Shown here piece by piece: positions 1 to 4,977 of a DNA stretch of 5,024 nt. The position numbers and the translations under genes are program-made. The notes beneath the pieces were generated by a model, which was not told the DNA's origin, searched no databases, and worked only from the letters and a program-made list of their open reading frames with translations. Numbering within the stretch: the stretch's first letter is position 1; each line of letters starts with the position of its first letter. This DNA comes from Hymenobacter sp. (GTDB lineage: Bacteria; Bacteroidota; Bacteroidia; Cytophagales; Hymenobacteraceae): positions 1 through 5,024 of the forward strand of contig JANYFQ010000069.1 in assembly GCA_025362615.1 (NCBI GenBank), read 5' to 3'.

Positions 1-42
1 CATGTTGAGGTGGCGCTGGGCGGGAGTGAGTACGTCTGCCAT
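1..42 (-). CDS. vsr: Very-short-patch repair endonuclease, N-terminal fragment (runs off left edge)
   Basis: Only the first 14 codons lie in the window, reading MADVLTPAQRHLNM from an ATG at 42-40. This matches the conserved start of Vsr proteins (the E. coli protein begins MADVHDKATRSKNM) and the start of the second vsr gene here (MSDVHTPATRSYNM). At the DNA level, bases 21-42 agree with 2823-2844 at 19 of 22 positions. Vsr nicks beside T:G mismatches that arise when 5-methylcytosine deaminates, and normally sits next to a C5-cytosine methyltransferase; if one exists here it lies beyond the left edge. The start is 13 bases downstream of a long stem-loop, and no clear promoter is visible between them. 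The call rests on 14 residues plus the resemblance to the other copy, so it is good but not certain. Confidence 0.7.
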   Translation of the reverse strand, partial: MADVLTPAQRHLNM

Positions 43-55
43 ATTACCCGAACAC

Positions 56-97
56 AGAAACGGCCCGACTGGTGCATTCACCAATCAGGCCGTTTCT
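56..97 (-). terminator. 19-bp stem-loop, likely factor-independent terminator
   Basis: Bases 56-74 pair with 79-97 around a four-base loop (CATT, 75-78). The outer ten pairs (AGAAACGGCC with GGCCGTTTCT) are perfect and the inner nine have two mismatches. It lies 18 bases past the stop of the small minus-strand gene (115-366). On the minus strand the 3' arm ends in TTTCTGTGTT, a modest U-rich tail. It also lies just ahead of the vsr start at 42, so it could act as an attenuator for that gene. Near-symmetry means it could work in both directions. Confidence 0.65.
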
Positions 98-114
98 ACC
101 CCCGAACTGCCAGA

Positions 115-366
115 CTACGCTAATATACGAGCTTGCAGCAATGGCAAAGAAACTTCGTAAATATCAGTGCCGCTGGCTTCACACACAGCAAAGGCTTGAG
201 CAAGTGTGGCGTTCAAATCAATGGCGGTTTGTTCGTCAAATGACGGAAGCCCCAACACATTCACGTAGTTGCCGAAGTTAGTGTCGGGGTGAAAATTTAC
301 GTCAAGGTCGTTGATAACGTGCATTACAAAATGCTCGACTTCGGGCAGTGTGGTGAGATTGTACAT
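115..366 (-). CDS. Small hypothetical protein (83 aa)
   Basis: I do not recognise this protein. From the ATG at 366 it reads MYNLTTLPEVEHFVMHVINDL and continues as an ordinary soluble, mildly acidic protein rich in Asp and Glu, with no signal peptide, membrane segment or Cys motif. An upstream in-frame ATG at 396 would add ten residues (MHPIQPTPVV), but it falls at or before the transcription start implied by the promoter-like elements at 397-428, so I prefer 366. The DNA is AT-richer than its surroundings: bases 121-360 are about 46% GC by hand count, against about 70% for 3301-3360. That suggests recent transfer. It is flanked by a stem-loop on its 3' side and a truncated HNH gene on its 5' side, and stands alone rather than in an operon. 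Confidence 0.6.
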   Translation of the reverse strand: MYNLTTLPEVEHFVMHVINDLDVNFHPDTNFGNYVNVLGLPSFDEQTAIDLNATLAQAFAVCEASGTDIYEVSLPLLQARILA

Positions 367-396
367 AACGACAGGGGTTGGTTGAATTGGGTGCAA

Positions 397-428
397 CGAA
401 GATAAGCAACGCCAATCAGATTAGCAAA
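397..428 (-). promoter_or_regulatory. Candidate Bacteroidota-type promoter for the 83-aa gene
   Basis: On the minus strand a TTTG (428-425) is followed after 20 bases by TATCTTCG (404-397), one mismatch from the TAnnTTTG -7 element of Bacteroidota sigma factors. The spacing fits the usual -33/-7 arrangement. Transcription would start near 390, leaving a leader of about 24 bases before the ATG at 366. The prediction is by eye only. Confidence 0.4.
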
Positions 429-435
429 CAAATTA

Positions 436-705
436 AACCGCCTCAATCCTCGCAATGGCCTGGCCTTAAATGCCCTGCACGACCGCGCTTTTGAGCTGGG
501 CCTGTTCACCATCCGGCCCGACGACTACGTGATAGAGGTAACGCCGACGGTGCGCAATCCGAAGCGGCCCGATGCCGAAGCGGCGGGCGCGTTGCTGGGG
601 CGTTTTCACGGGCAGGGGCTGCGGCTGCCGGCGCGGCGGCGGTTTTTGCCGGACCCGGAATTTCTGGCGTGGCACCGGGCAAAGTGGCTGGGCGGCGCGG
701 CGTGA
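436..705 (+). pseudogene. HNH restriction-type endonuclease, C-terminal remnant
   Basis: The plus-strand frame ending in TGA at 703-705 reads NRLNPRNGLALNALHDRAFE near its beginning. This is the signature of the HNH endonucleases annotated as putative restriction enzymes: the N-P-x-N-G-L-x-L-N-A-L-H-D-x-A-F stretch forms the second half of the HNH active site, with its Asn and His residues. After it comes a typical tail of about 70 residues ending FLAWHRAKWLGGAA. The first half of the catalytic site and all of the N-terminal region are missing. The frame stays open only back to a stop at 403-405, with no start codon and no family-like sequence before about 436. The break lies close to the promoter side of the divergent small gene, suggesting that insertion or deletion removed the 5' part. 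The fragment should be inactive. Confidence 0.75.
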
Positions 706-707
706 AA

Positions 708-739
708 TGCCGCCCAACACCGGGCGGTGCTGGGCGGCA
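708..739. terminator. GC-rich hairpin between convergent genes, likely bidirectional terminator
   Basis: TGCCGCCCA (708-716) pairs perfectly with TGGGCGGCA (731-739). After one mismatch, four more pairs (718-721 with 726-729) close a four-base loop. It begins three bases after the HNH stop (703-705) and lies 31 bases past the end of the DUF3037 gene (771) on the opposite strand, where a shared terminator is expected. On the minus strand the stem is followed by ATTTC, so any U-tail is weak. Confidence 0.6.
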
Positions 740-770
740 CCGGCCCCCAAAAAAGACCGCTGGGACGGGG

Positions 771-1673
771 CTATTGTTCGGGAGAGGTTGTGGCGTAAAG
801 CCCGAGCGGGTCGGCCTGGTAATGTTGGCGCAGGTAGCGGGCGGCATCATCGGCGTATTCTGCGAGGCGGCGGCCTTCGGTGATGAGTTGTTTGGGCGCA
901 GCGGTGGCGTTCAGGATTTCTACTGCTTTATCGAATGCCGGGAACAGCTTCCGGTCGGAGGGCAGGGCCAGTAACAGGTCGAAGCGGTAGTTTTCGGCGG
1001 TGGCTACCGGGGCCAGCAGGTGCAGCCAGCCGTGGGTGTATACGGCTTTGCGGTTGATTTCTTCGGCATCGGCCAGGTCGAGGCTGACGGGCTTGATGAA
1101 GTTCTGGGTGCCGTTTTGCCAGGCATAATCAAAACGGATGGCGGTGGTAGCGGATTGCACTTCCACGTTGCGGCGCAGAAGTTGGAACACGCCCGCATCG
1201 TGGGCTTCCAGGTTGCGGCGGAAATGGCTAATCAGGAACGAGTCGCGCTTGTGCTGCCCGGCACGGGGCGCGGGCTGGGTTTCGGCAAAGTACAGCTCGT
1301 AGTATTGGTCGGCTACCTGCTGCGGGTCGTCGTCGGCGTGGGCCACGGCTTTGGTGAGCGGCCCGAAGCGCAACACGGTGGCATCGGCGGGCACCAGTTC
1401 TCGGGTGATGAAGGCGGCGTACTGTTCGGCGCTGAGGGCAGTGTTTAGTTCAGTGTTGGCGCGAGCCACACGCTTGCCGAAACTGTTGAGATAGGTGAGG
1501 AGCTGACGCTCGGAAAAAGACTGGTAGAGGTAACGCAGGCGCTTGAACCGGGCCGGGAAACGAAACTCCAGCCGTCCTTGCTCCGGGAAACAGAGCAGGA
1601 TGCCCACGTTCACTTCCTCCCCAAGAAAGGGGGAATGCACGTACTTGAGCAGGTTGAAGTAAATCGTGTTCAC
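771..1673 (-). CDS. DUF3037 family protein (300 aa)
   Basis: The N-terminus from the GTG at 1673 reads VNTIYFNLLKYVHSPFLGEE, then VNVGILLCFPEQGRLEFRF. This is the hallmark of DUF3037 proteins, which begin with a short beta strand, a K-Y segment and a G-E-x-x-N-x-G-I-L motif. The domain covers roughly the first 120 residues; the other 180 form an uncharacterised extension. No enzyme motif, membrane segment or signal peptide is visible, so it is probably cytoplasmic. The GTG start overlaps the stop of the upstream HipA-like gene as GTGA, the classic arrangement for coupled translation. A longer reading to a start at 1769 would lie inside the upstream gene and has no family resemblance, so I reject it. 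Function is unknown. DUF3037 genes are often found beside HipA-like kinase genes, so a joint role with that neighbour is the best guess. Confidence 0.85.
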   Translation of the reverse strand: MNTIYFNLLKYVHSPFLGEEVNVGILLCFPEQGRLEFRFPARFKRLRYLYQSFSERQLLTYLNSFGKRVARANTELNTALSAEQYAAFITRELVPADATVLRFGPLTKAVAHADDDPQQVADQYYELYFAETQPAPRAGQHKRDSFLISHFRRNLEAHDAGVFQLLRRNVEVQSATTAIRFDYAWQNGTQNFIKPVSLDLADAEEINRKAVYTHGWLHLLAPVATAENYRFDLLLALPSDRKLFPAFDKAVEILNATAAPKQLITEGRRLAEYADDAARYLRQHYQADPLGLYATTSPEQ

Positions 1674-2467
1674 GAGAGGGTGTGGCGCAACAGGGGCTGG
1701 AACTGCCCGGCATTGGCCTTTTGGTAACAAAGGTACTCGAAGAATAAATCGAAGTCGGGCAGGGAGCAATTCAATGCCGAAAGCTGGCGATGGTACGGCA
1801 GCAGAAGCTGGGGGTTGAGGCCGCGCAGGTATTCGGTGAAGGTGCCAAAGGCGACGGCGGTAGCGGCCGGGCCACGGGCCTTCAGGGGAGCGTAGAACAG
1901 GTGGCGCTGGTAAAGGTGTTCCCAGCGGCCTTCGGTTAAATTTTTGAACGCCCGCGCAATGCCGGACAGGGAAAGTTCGTGGTCAATCAAAACGGCTTCC
2001 TCGCCGTCGGGCATGAGCAAATTGGGCTTGTCGGGGCGGCGGTCGGTGTTGAGAATGAGGTTGTCGAAACCGTAAATGGTTTCCATTTCGTAGGCTTCCA
2101 GTTTTTTGAGCGGCAAGGCGCGGGAGTAGGCATACGGGCTTTCAACCAAGCGGCAGCCGAACAACAAACCGGGGGCAGTTTCGGCCAACTGCCGTTGCTG
2201 GGGTTCGTCGAGGGTGGCGCGGAAGGCTGGCGAGAACTCAATCAGCGCTGGCTCCGGACGAACCAAGTCGAACATATCGGCCAGAACGGAACCGAAAACT
2301 TCGGCTGCCAAGTGCGGGTGCTGGTCAAGGTGCGAAGCCTTGAACAGTTTGACCACAAACTCGCTGAGTTTCCCACGGGGGCCTTCCTGCACCCGCACGG
2401 CCCACGGCCGGGTGCCGCCGCCGGACATGAGGCCATTGAAGGAAACAGCAGAATAAATGGGAAGCAA
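1670..2467 (-). CDS. HipA-like kinase-fold protein (HipA_2 type)
   Basis: The translation carries kinase landmarks in order. Numbered from an upstream TTG at 2515, these are a glycine-rich turn (MSGGGTRPW, 30-38), an ATP-binding Lys in FVVKLF (K56), a Glu in LAAEVFG (E72), a catalytic loop NTDRRPDKPN (D158, N165) and a metal-binding Asp in VLIDHE (D178). This fits the stand-alone HipA-like kinases, which differ from classical HipA in lacking an adjacent HipB gene. Substrate is unknown; phosphorylation of a protein target is inferred. The start is unusual: the frame has no ATG before 2428, which lies inside the conserved N-terminus. Family-like sequence begins at LPIYSAVSF, so I choose the TTG at 2467 (266 residues incl. 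start, no stop); the TTG at 2515, eight bases past the truncated vsr, is the alternative. It overlaps the DUF3037 gene by four bases. The start may have been altered by the rearrangement that cut vsr. Confidence 0.8.
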   Translation of the reverse strand: MLPIYSAVSFNGLMSGGGTRPWAVRVQEGPRGKLSEFVVKLFKASHLDQHPHLAAEVFGSVLADMFDLVRPEPALIEFSPAFRATLDEPQQRQLAETAPGLLFGCRLVESPYAYSRALPLKKLEAYEMETIYGFDNLILNTDRRPDKPNLLMPDGEEAVLIDHELSLSGIARAFKNLTEGRWEHLYQRHLFYAPLKARGPAATAVAFGTFTEYLRGLNPQLLLPYHRQLSALNCSLPDFDLFFEYLCYQKANAGQFQPLLRHTLS

Positions 2468-2517
2468 GCGCGGCTGATGGGTGTATGGGCCGGCAAGTTC
2501 GGGACAAACCTGCAATT

Positions 2518-2542
2518 ATCCGGTCAGTACACGCCATCCGGT
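2518..2542. repeat. Short direct repeat ATCCGGT at the vsr truncation point
   Basis: ATCCGGT occurs at 2518-2524 and again at 2536-2542, bracketing the five foreign codons and the stop that end the truncated vsr. It could be the footprint of an illegitimate recombination event that removed the vsr C-terminus. A seven-base repeat can also arise by chance. Confidence 0.35.
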
Positions 2543-2844
2543 TGCCGTTCGTCGTTGGCGACGTTGCGCCCAATTTTATTCAGCCAAAATTCTGTGCGGG
2601 TTTTCGGTACCACGAAGTACCGGCAACCCTTGTGCTGATGCCAGAAGCAGCCGTGTACGAAAACGACAGTTTTGTACTTTGGTAATACGAGGTCGGGCTT
2701 GCCGGGCAGGGTTTTGTCGTGGAGGCGGTAGCGCAGGCCCTGGGCGTGGAGGTACTGGCGTACCAGCAGCTCGGGCTTGGTATTCTTGCCCTTAATCTGC
2801 GACATGTTGTAGCTGCGGGTAGCGGGAGTGTGTACGTCGGACAT
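2524..2844 (-). CDS. vsr: Very-short-patch repair endonuclease, C-terminally truncated (106 aa)
   Basis: Vsr nicks 5' of the mismatched T in T:G pairs to start repair of deaminated 5-methylcytosine. From the ATG at 2844 this protein matches Vsr throughout: MSDVHTPATRSYNM at the start, LPGKPDLV with the metal-binding Asp (D51), FVHGCFWH with the catalytic His (H64), and TRTEFWLNKIGRN followed by an Asp (D98) equivalent to E. coli D97. Zinc ligands C66, H71 and C74 are present. Homology stops at ANDERQ (residue 101) and the frame ends five residues later (PDGVY). Family members run about 30-50 residues further through a G-W-x-V-x-x-V-W-E-C segment, whose Cys is the fourth zinc ligand in E. coli (C117). 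No other frame downstream restores this segment, so it is not a simple frameshift. The protein is probably unstable or inactive. It starts 36 bases after the RecE-like gene. Confidence 0.88.
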   Translation of the reverse strand: MSDVHTPATRSYNMSQIKGKNTKPELLVRQYLHAQGLRYRLHDKTLPGKPDLVLPKYKTVVFVHGCFWHQHKGCRYFVVPKTRTEFWLNKIGRNVANDERQPDGVY

Positions 2845-2880
2845 AGCGTTAGAACGTTAAACCGACGTGTAAAGTGCAGC

Positions 2881-3525
2881 TTAGGGGCAGCTCTGGGCGG
2901 CTTGGTGGCGTAGCAGCGCCGCGTACTTTTTGCGGCCCTGCTCGATAAAGCTAGGGGCAGCAGTAGCGTCAAATACCCAGACCTCGTGCGGGGCCTTCTT
3001 CTGCACGCCGATGATGAGGAAGCGGGACGCGCCCAGCGCGTCGAGGTATAGGGCGGCCTGGCGGTCGTAGTCGTATTGCAGGGTGCTGGCCAGGAAGTGC
3101 GGGAGGTCGGGGGAGCTGGTGGTTTTGAAATCCACCAGCGTGGTGCGGCGGCCAGCGGGGCTTATCACCAGCAGGTCAGGACGGATTTTGACCTCAACGC
3201 CCGTGGCGATGTGCGTGGCGGTGTGGGTTATCTCGGGAGTGCCACGATACAGCAGGTCGCGGCAGTAGCGCTGGCGGCGAACCTGGCGGGCCAGCGTTTC
3301 CAAGTCGGCCCACTTGATGCCGCGCTCGTCGGTGCGGGCGTAGGTGGCGGGTTCGAGGGTGGCGGCGTGGAAATGGGAGCCGAAGGCGAGGGCCTGGGGG
3401 TTGGGGCGGCGTAGCTGGCCCAGCACCTGGGCTTTGAGGTTGGAGAGGTCGGTGTTGGAAACCTGGGGCAAGGCGCGGTGCTGCTCCTGGGTGAGGCCGG
3501 GGTGAGTGGTCAGGGAGTGAAACAT
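2881..3525 (-). CDS. RecE/exonuclease VIII-like PD-(D/E)XK nuclease (214 aa)
   Basis: This resembles the phage-type PD-(D/E)XK exonucleases related to the RecE C-terminal domain (DUF3799/YqaJ-like group), which resect double-stranded DNA ends to give single strands for annealing. Visible motifs are an N-terminal VSNTDLSNLK (22-31, the S-x-S-D-L pattern), GSHFHAATLEP (49-59, matching the family G-x-x-x-H-x-x-x-L-E-P), the metal-binding Asp in IRPDLLV (D117), the LVDFKTT core (D132, K134) and YDYDRQAALYLD (151-162) with the conserved Gln and Tyr. The ATG at 3525 was chosen because the family-like sequence begins there; the frame stays open to 3612, inside the upstream gene. It follows the 81-residue gene by 20 bases, so the two are likely cotranscribed. 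All catalytic residues are present, so it is probably active. A Cas4-like role is less likely given the N-terminal motifs and the lack of a Cys cluster. Confidence 0.82.
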   Translation of the reverse strand: MFHSLTTHPGLTQEQHRALPQVSNTDLSNLKAQVLGQLRRPNPQALAFGSHFHAATLEPATYARTDERGIKWADLETLARQVRRQRYCRDLLYRGTPEITHTATHIATGVEVKIRPDLLVISPAGRRTTLVDFKTTSSPDLPHFLASTLQYDYDRQAALYLDALGASRFLIIGVQKKAPHEVWVFDATAAPSFIEQGRKKYAALLRHQAAQSCP

Positions 3526-3545
3526 AAATAGGGGCGAAATGAGGG

Positions 3546-3791
3546 TTAGCGGATGAGGGCCAGGCGCTGCGGGTCGGCGGCGCGGTGTAGCCAGATGTGG
3601 GAGCTGCCGCAACCGACGAGGTAGGTGGGTTCGGGGAAAAGCTGGCGCACGGCCGGCGCGAGGTCGCGCAGGTCGGGCGGCGGGCTGGTGGTGGCTATCA
3701 GCTGAGCAAGCCTGGTGAGCTGGGCCGCTTCGGCTTCGTCGCGGGCGGGCTGCTCCAGGTGCAACCTGGGTGGGTCAGGGGTGGGAGACAT
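3546..3791 (-). CDS. Small hypothetical protein of the recombination module (81 aa)
   Basis: I do not recognise this protein. From the ATG at 3791 it begins MSPTPDPPRLHLEQPARDEA, then has an Ala/Glu/Leu-rich probable helix (about 17-38), a Pro/Asp-rich linker and a compact C-terminal segment with PTYLVGCGSSHIWLHRAADP. That last part looks like a small beta hairpin with a Gly-rich turn. There is no signal peptide or membrane segment. A longer reading from an ATG at 3830 would run through the intergenic hairpin (3822-3848), so 3791 is preferred. It sits between the 205-residue gene and the RecE-like nuclease gene, all on the same strand, with 20 bases to the latter. It is therefore probably an accessory protein of the same phage- or plasmid-type module. 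Confidence 0.6.
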   Translation of the reverse strand: MSPTPDPPRLHLEQPARDEAEAAQLTRLAQLIATTSPPPDLRDLAPAVRQLFPEPTYLVGCGSSHIWLHRAADPQRLALIR

Positions 3792-3821
3792 ATCGGAGAA
3801 AATTGGAGTAAGTGGCCGGGT

Positions 3822-3848
3822 GGCCCCCACAGTGGCTCCGTGGGGGCC
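3822..3848 (-). other. Intergenic hairpin within the recombination gene cluster
   Basis: GGCCCCCAC (3822-3830) pairs perfectly with GTGGGGGCC (3840-3848) around a nine-base loop. It begins seven bases after the stop of the 205-residue gene (3855-3857) and lies 30 bases ahead of the ATG at 3791. On the minus strand no U-run follows directly, only AATTTT about 20 bases on. It may be a weak terminator, an attenuator or an mRNA-stabilising stem. Confidence 0.5.
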
Positions 3849-3854
3849 GGTGGG

Positions 3855-4502
3855 TCAGGCGGCCAACTGCAGGGGCGCAGGCGTGGCGGCCTCTGCGGCG
3901 GTCGGCTCCGGCTCGTGGTGGTCGTCTTCGGCGGGCACGGTGTAGCCGTGCTGGATGCGCATATCAGCAGCGCCGGTGTAGGTTTCGGCCCGCCAGATGG
4001 GGAAGTCGCGGGCGAAGTCGCGGCGGGCGGCGACCTCGGCCGGGTCGGCGGCTTCGTAGCTGAACTGAGCGATGTAGTAGGTGGCCGTTTTTCCCTCCTT
4101 GGTGGTCTGCTTCTTCTCGGCCGTGACCTTCACCGTCACGTCGGCCAGGGTCAGGTCGTCGTAAAACAGCGGCTCGATGAGGCGGTACAGGTTCTCGACG
4201 CTGTAGCCGTGGAACAGCACGGCGCAGATAGCGCCCTTGTCGTCGGCAAAAAACAGCTCGGCCCACAGCTTGCGGCCCATGTTCAGGATGTCGTCCTGAA
4301 AAATGCGCCAGGCCAGGGGAATGAAGCTCAACGACTGGCCCAGCGGGGTGGTGCCGTTGATGTTGAACTGGCCGGCCTTCGCGTCGAAACGAATCTGGCG
4401 GGGGTGACCGGGCAGGTAGCGAAACCGGTTGGCCCAGGTTTCTTCGCCGGTGCTTTCGTCGGCACCGGCCACGAGGTAGGCCGGGCGGGCGCTGACGGTT
4501 AG
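3855..4502 (-). CDS. Uncharacterised phage/plasmid-module protein, start lost to IS insertion (about 205-215 aa remain)
   Basis: I cannot name this family. The reading frame is open from a stop at 4524-4526, but family-like sequence seems to begin about TVSARPAYLVAGADE (from 4499). No ATG occurs before the middle of the protein; the only nearby alternative start is a GTG at 4472, giving 205 residues. The protein looks globular: FNINGTTPLGQSLSFIPLAW, then MGRKLWAELFFADD, VLFHGYSVENLYRLIEPLFY, and a Lys-rich strand pair (VTVKVTAEKK, then TATYYIAQFSYE), ending in a disordered acidic and Ala/Pro tail. A beta-rich core with an acidic C-terminal tail recalls single-stranded DNA-binding proteins, and it stands upstream of a RecE-like nuclease, but this is analogy only. 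The IS5-family element on the other strand begins near 4502, so the first few codons and the promoter were probably removed. Confidence 0.6.
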   Translation of the reverse strand, partial: LTVSARPAYLVAGADESTGEETWANRFRYLPGHPRQIRFDAKAGQFNINGTTPLGQSLSFIPLAWRIFQDDILNMGRKLWAELFFADDKGAICAVLFHGYSVENLYRLIEPLFYDDLTLADVTVKVTAEKKQTTKEGKTATYYIAQFSYEAADPAEVAARRDFARDFPIWRAETYTGAADMRIQHGYTVPAEDDHHEPEPTAAEAATPAPLQLAA

Positions 4503-4529
4503 GTCGTGAGGACAATAAGAAGTTTAATG

Positions 4530-4537
4530 TAATTTTG
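4530..4537 (+). promoter_or_regulatory. -7 promoter element of the transposase gene
   Basis: TAATTTTG is a perfect match to the Bacteroidota -7 consensus TAnnTTTG. Transcription would start near 4544, about 14 bases before the ATG at 4558. No convincing TTTG -33 element is seen 19-21 bases upstream, so the promoter may be weak or may borrow upstream sequence at some insertion sites. No Shine-Dalgarno sequence precedes the ATG. Confidence 0.5.
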
Positions 4538-4557
4538 CCTTATACAGCGACATTTCT

Positions 4558-4977
4558 ATGCACCGACACGAAATTTCGGATGCCACCTGGGAGCGGGTCG
4601 CCCCGCACCTGTCCGGCAAGGCCGAGGACAGCGGCGCGACGGCCAGGGACAACCGCCTGTTTTTCAACGCCGTGGTGTGGACAATGCGCACCGGCTGCCC
4701 GTGGGCCGACTTGCCCGGACGTTTCGGCAAGCCCAACACGGCCAGCAAGCGCTTCCGCCGCCTGGCCCAAAAAGGCGTGTGGGAGCGCCTTTTCGCGGCC
4801 GTCCAGGCGCCGGAATTCGACTGGGTGATGCTCGACTCGACCGTCGTGCGGGCGCACCAGGACGCGGCGGGCCAAAAAAAAGCGACGCCCGCACCGAGTG
4901 CCTCGGCCGCCGCCGCGGCGGCTTGGGCACCAAAATCCACGCCTGCGTCGAGTCGTTGGGCAACGCCGTGCGCCTGA
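4558..4977 (+). CDS. IS5-family transposase, first frame (OrfA)
   Basis: The first 108 codons encode the N-terminal part of an IS5-family transposase. Residues about 6-80 form the DUF4096 DNA-binding region (ISDATWERVAPHL, then FFNAVVWTMRTGCPWADLP and FGKPNTASKRFRRLAQKGVW). WVMLDSTVVRAHQDAAGQKK follows, with D93 as the first Asp of the DDE catalytic triad. Beyond a run of eight A's (4874-4881) the frame turns into an Ala/Ser-rich sequence unlike any transposase and stops at 4975-4977, while the family sequence continues in the -1 frame. The ATG at 4558 is the natural start: it opens with the family's MHRHEISD and sits 21 bases after the -7 element. The full enzyme, made by frameshifting, would cut and paste the element; OrfA alone may act as a regulator, as in other frameshifted IS elements. 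Confidence 0.85.
   Translation: MHRHEISDATWERVAPHLSGKAEDSGATARDNRLFFNAVVWTMRTGCPWADLPGRFGKPNTASKRFRRLAQKGVWERLFAAVQAPEFDWVMLDSTVVRAHQDAAGQKKATPAPSASAAAAAAWAPKSTPASSRWATPCA
4874..4881 (+). promoter_or_regulatory. A8 slippery site for -1 frameshifting in the transposase
   Basis: Eight consecutive A's occur exactly where homology switches from frame 0 to frame -1. In frame 0 the codons are CAA AAA AAA GCG; slipping back one base gives AAA AGC and the family sequence continues. Tandem AAA codons in the P and A sites are a standard slippery arrangement. Polymerase slippage on the A-run is an alternative mechanism. Confidence 0.75.

Noticed and set aside
506..850. Minus-strand open frames over the HNH remnant
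   Set aside because: Pro/Arg/Ala-rich shadows of the HNH reading frame; they also cross the hairpin at 708-739.
1674..1769. N-terminal extension of the DUF3037 protein to a start at 1769
   Set aside because: The extra 32 residues lie inside the HipA-like gene and do not look like DUF3037; the family begins at the GTG at 1673.
1979..2638. Plus-strand open frame of about 219 codons
   Set aside because: It is antisense to the HipA-like gene and the end of vsr, both of which show family motifs; its translation has no recognisable features.
2845..2880. AACGTT palindrome and possible promoter ahead of vsr
   Set aside because: The symmetry does not extend beyond six bases and no TAnnTTTG element is present, so I do not call an operator or promoter.
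3597..4502. Long plus-strand open frame of about 300 codons
   Set aside because: It is very rich in Gly and Val, resembles no protein, and lies antisense to the better supported minus-strand recombination genes; it follows from high GC content.
4882..4977. Ala/Ser-rich C-terminus of OrfA as a real protein domain
   Set aside because: It is the out-of-frame reading of the conserved transposase sequence, which continues in the -1 frame.
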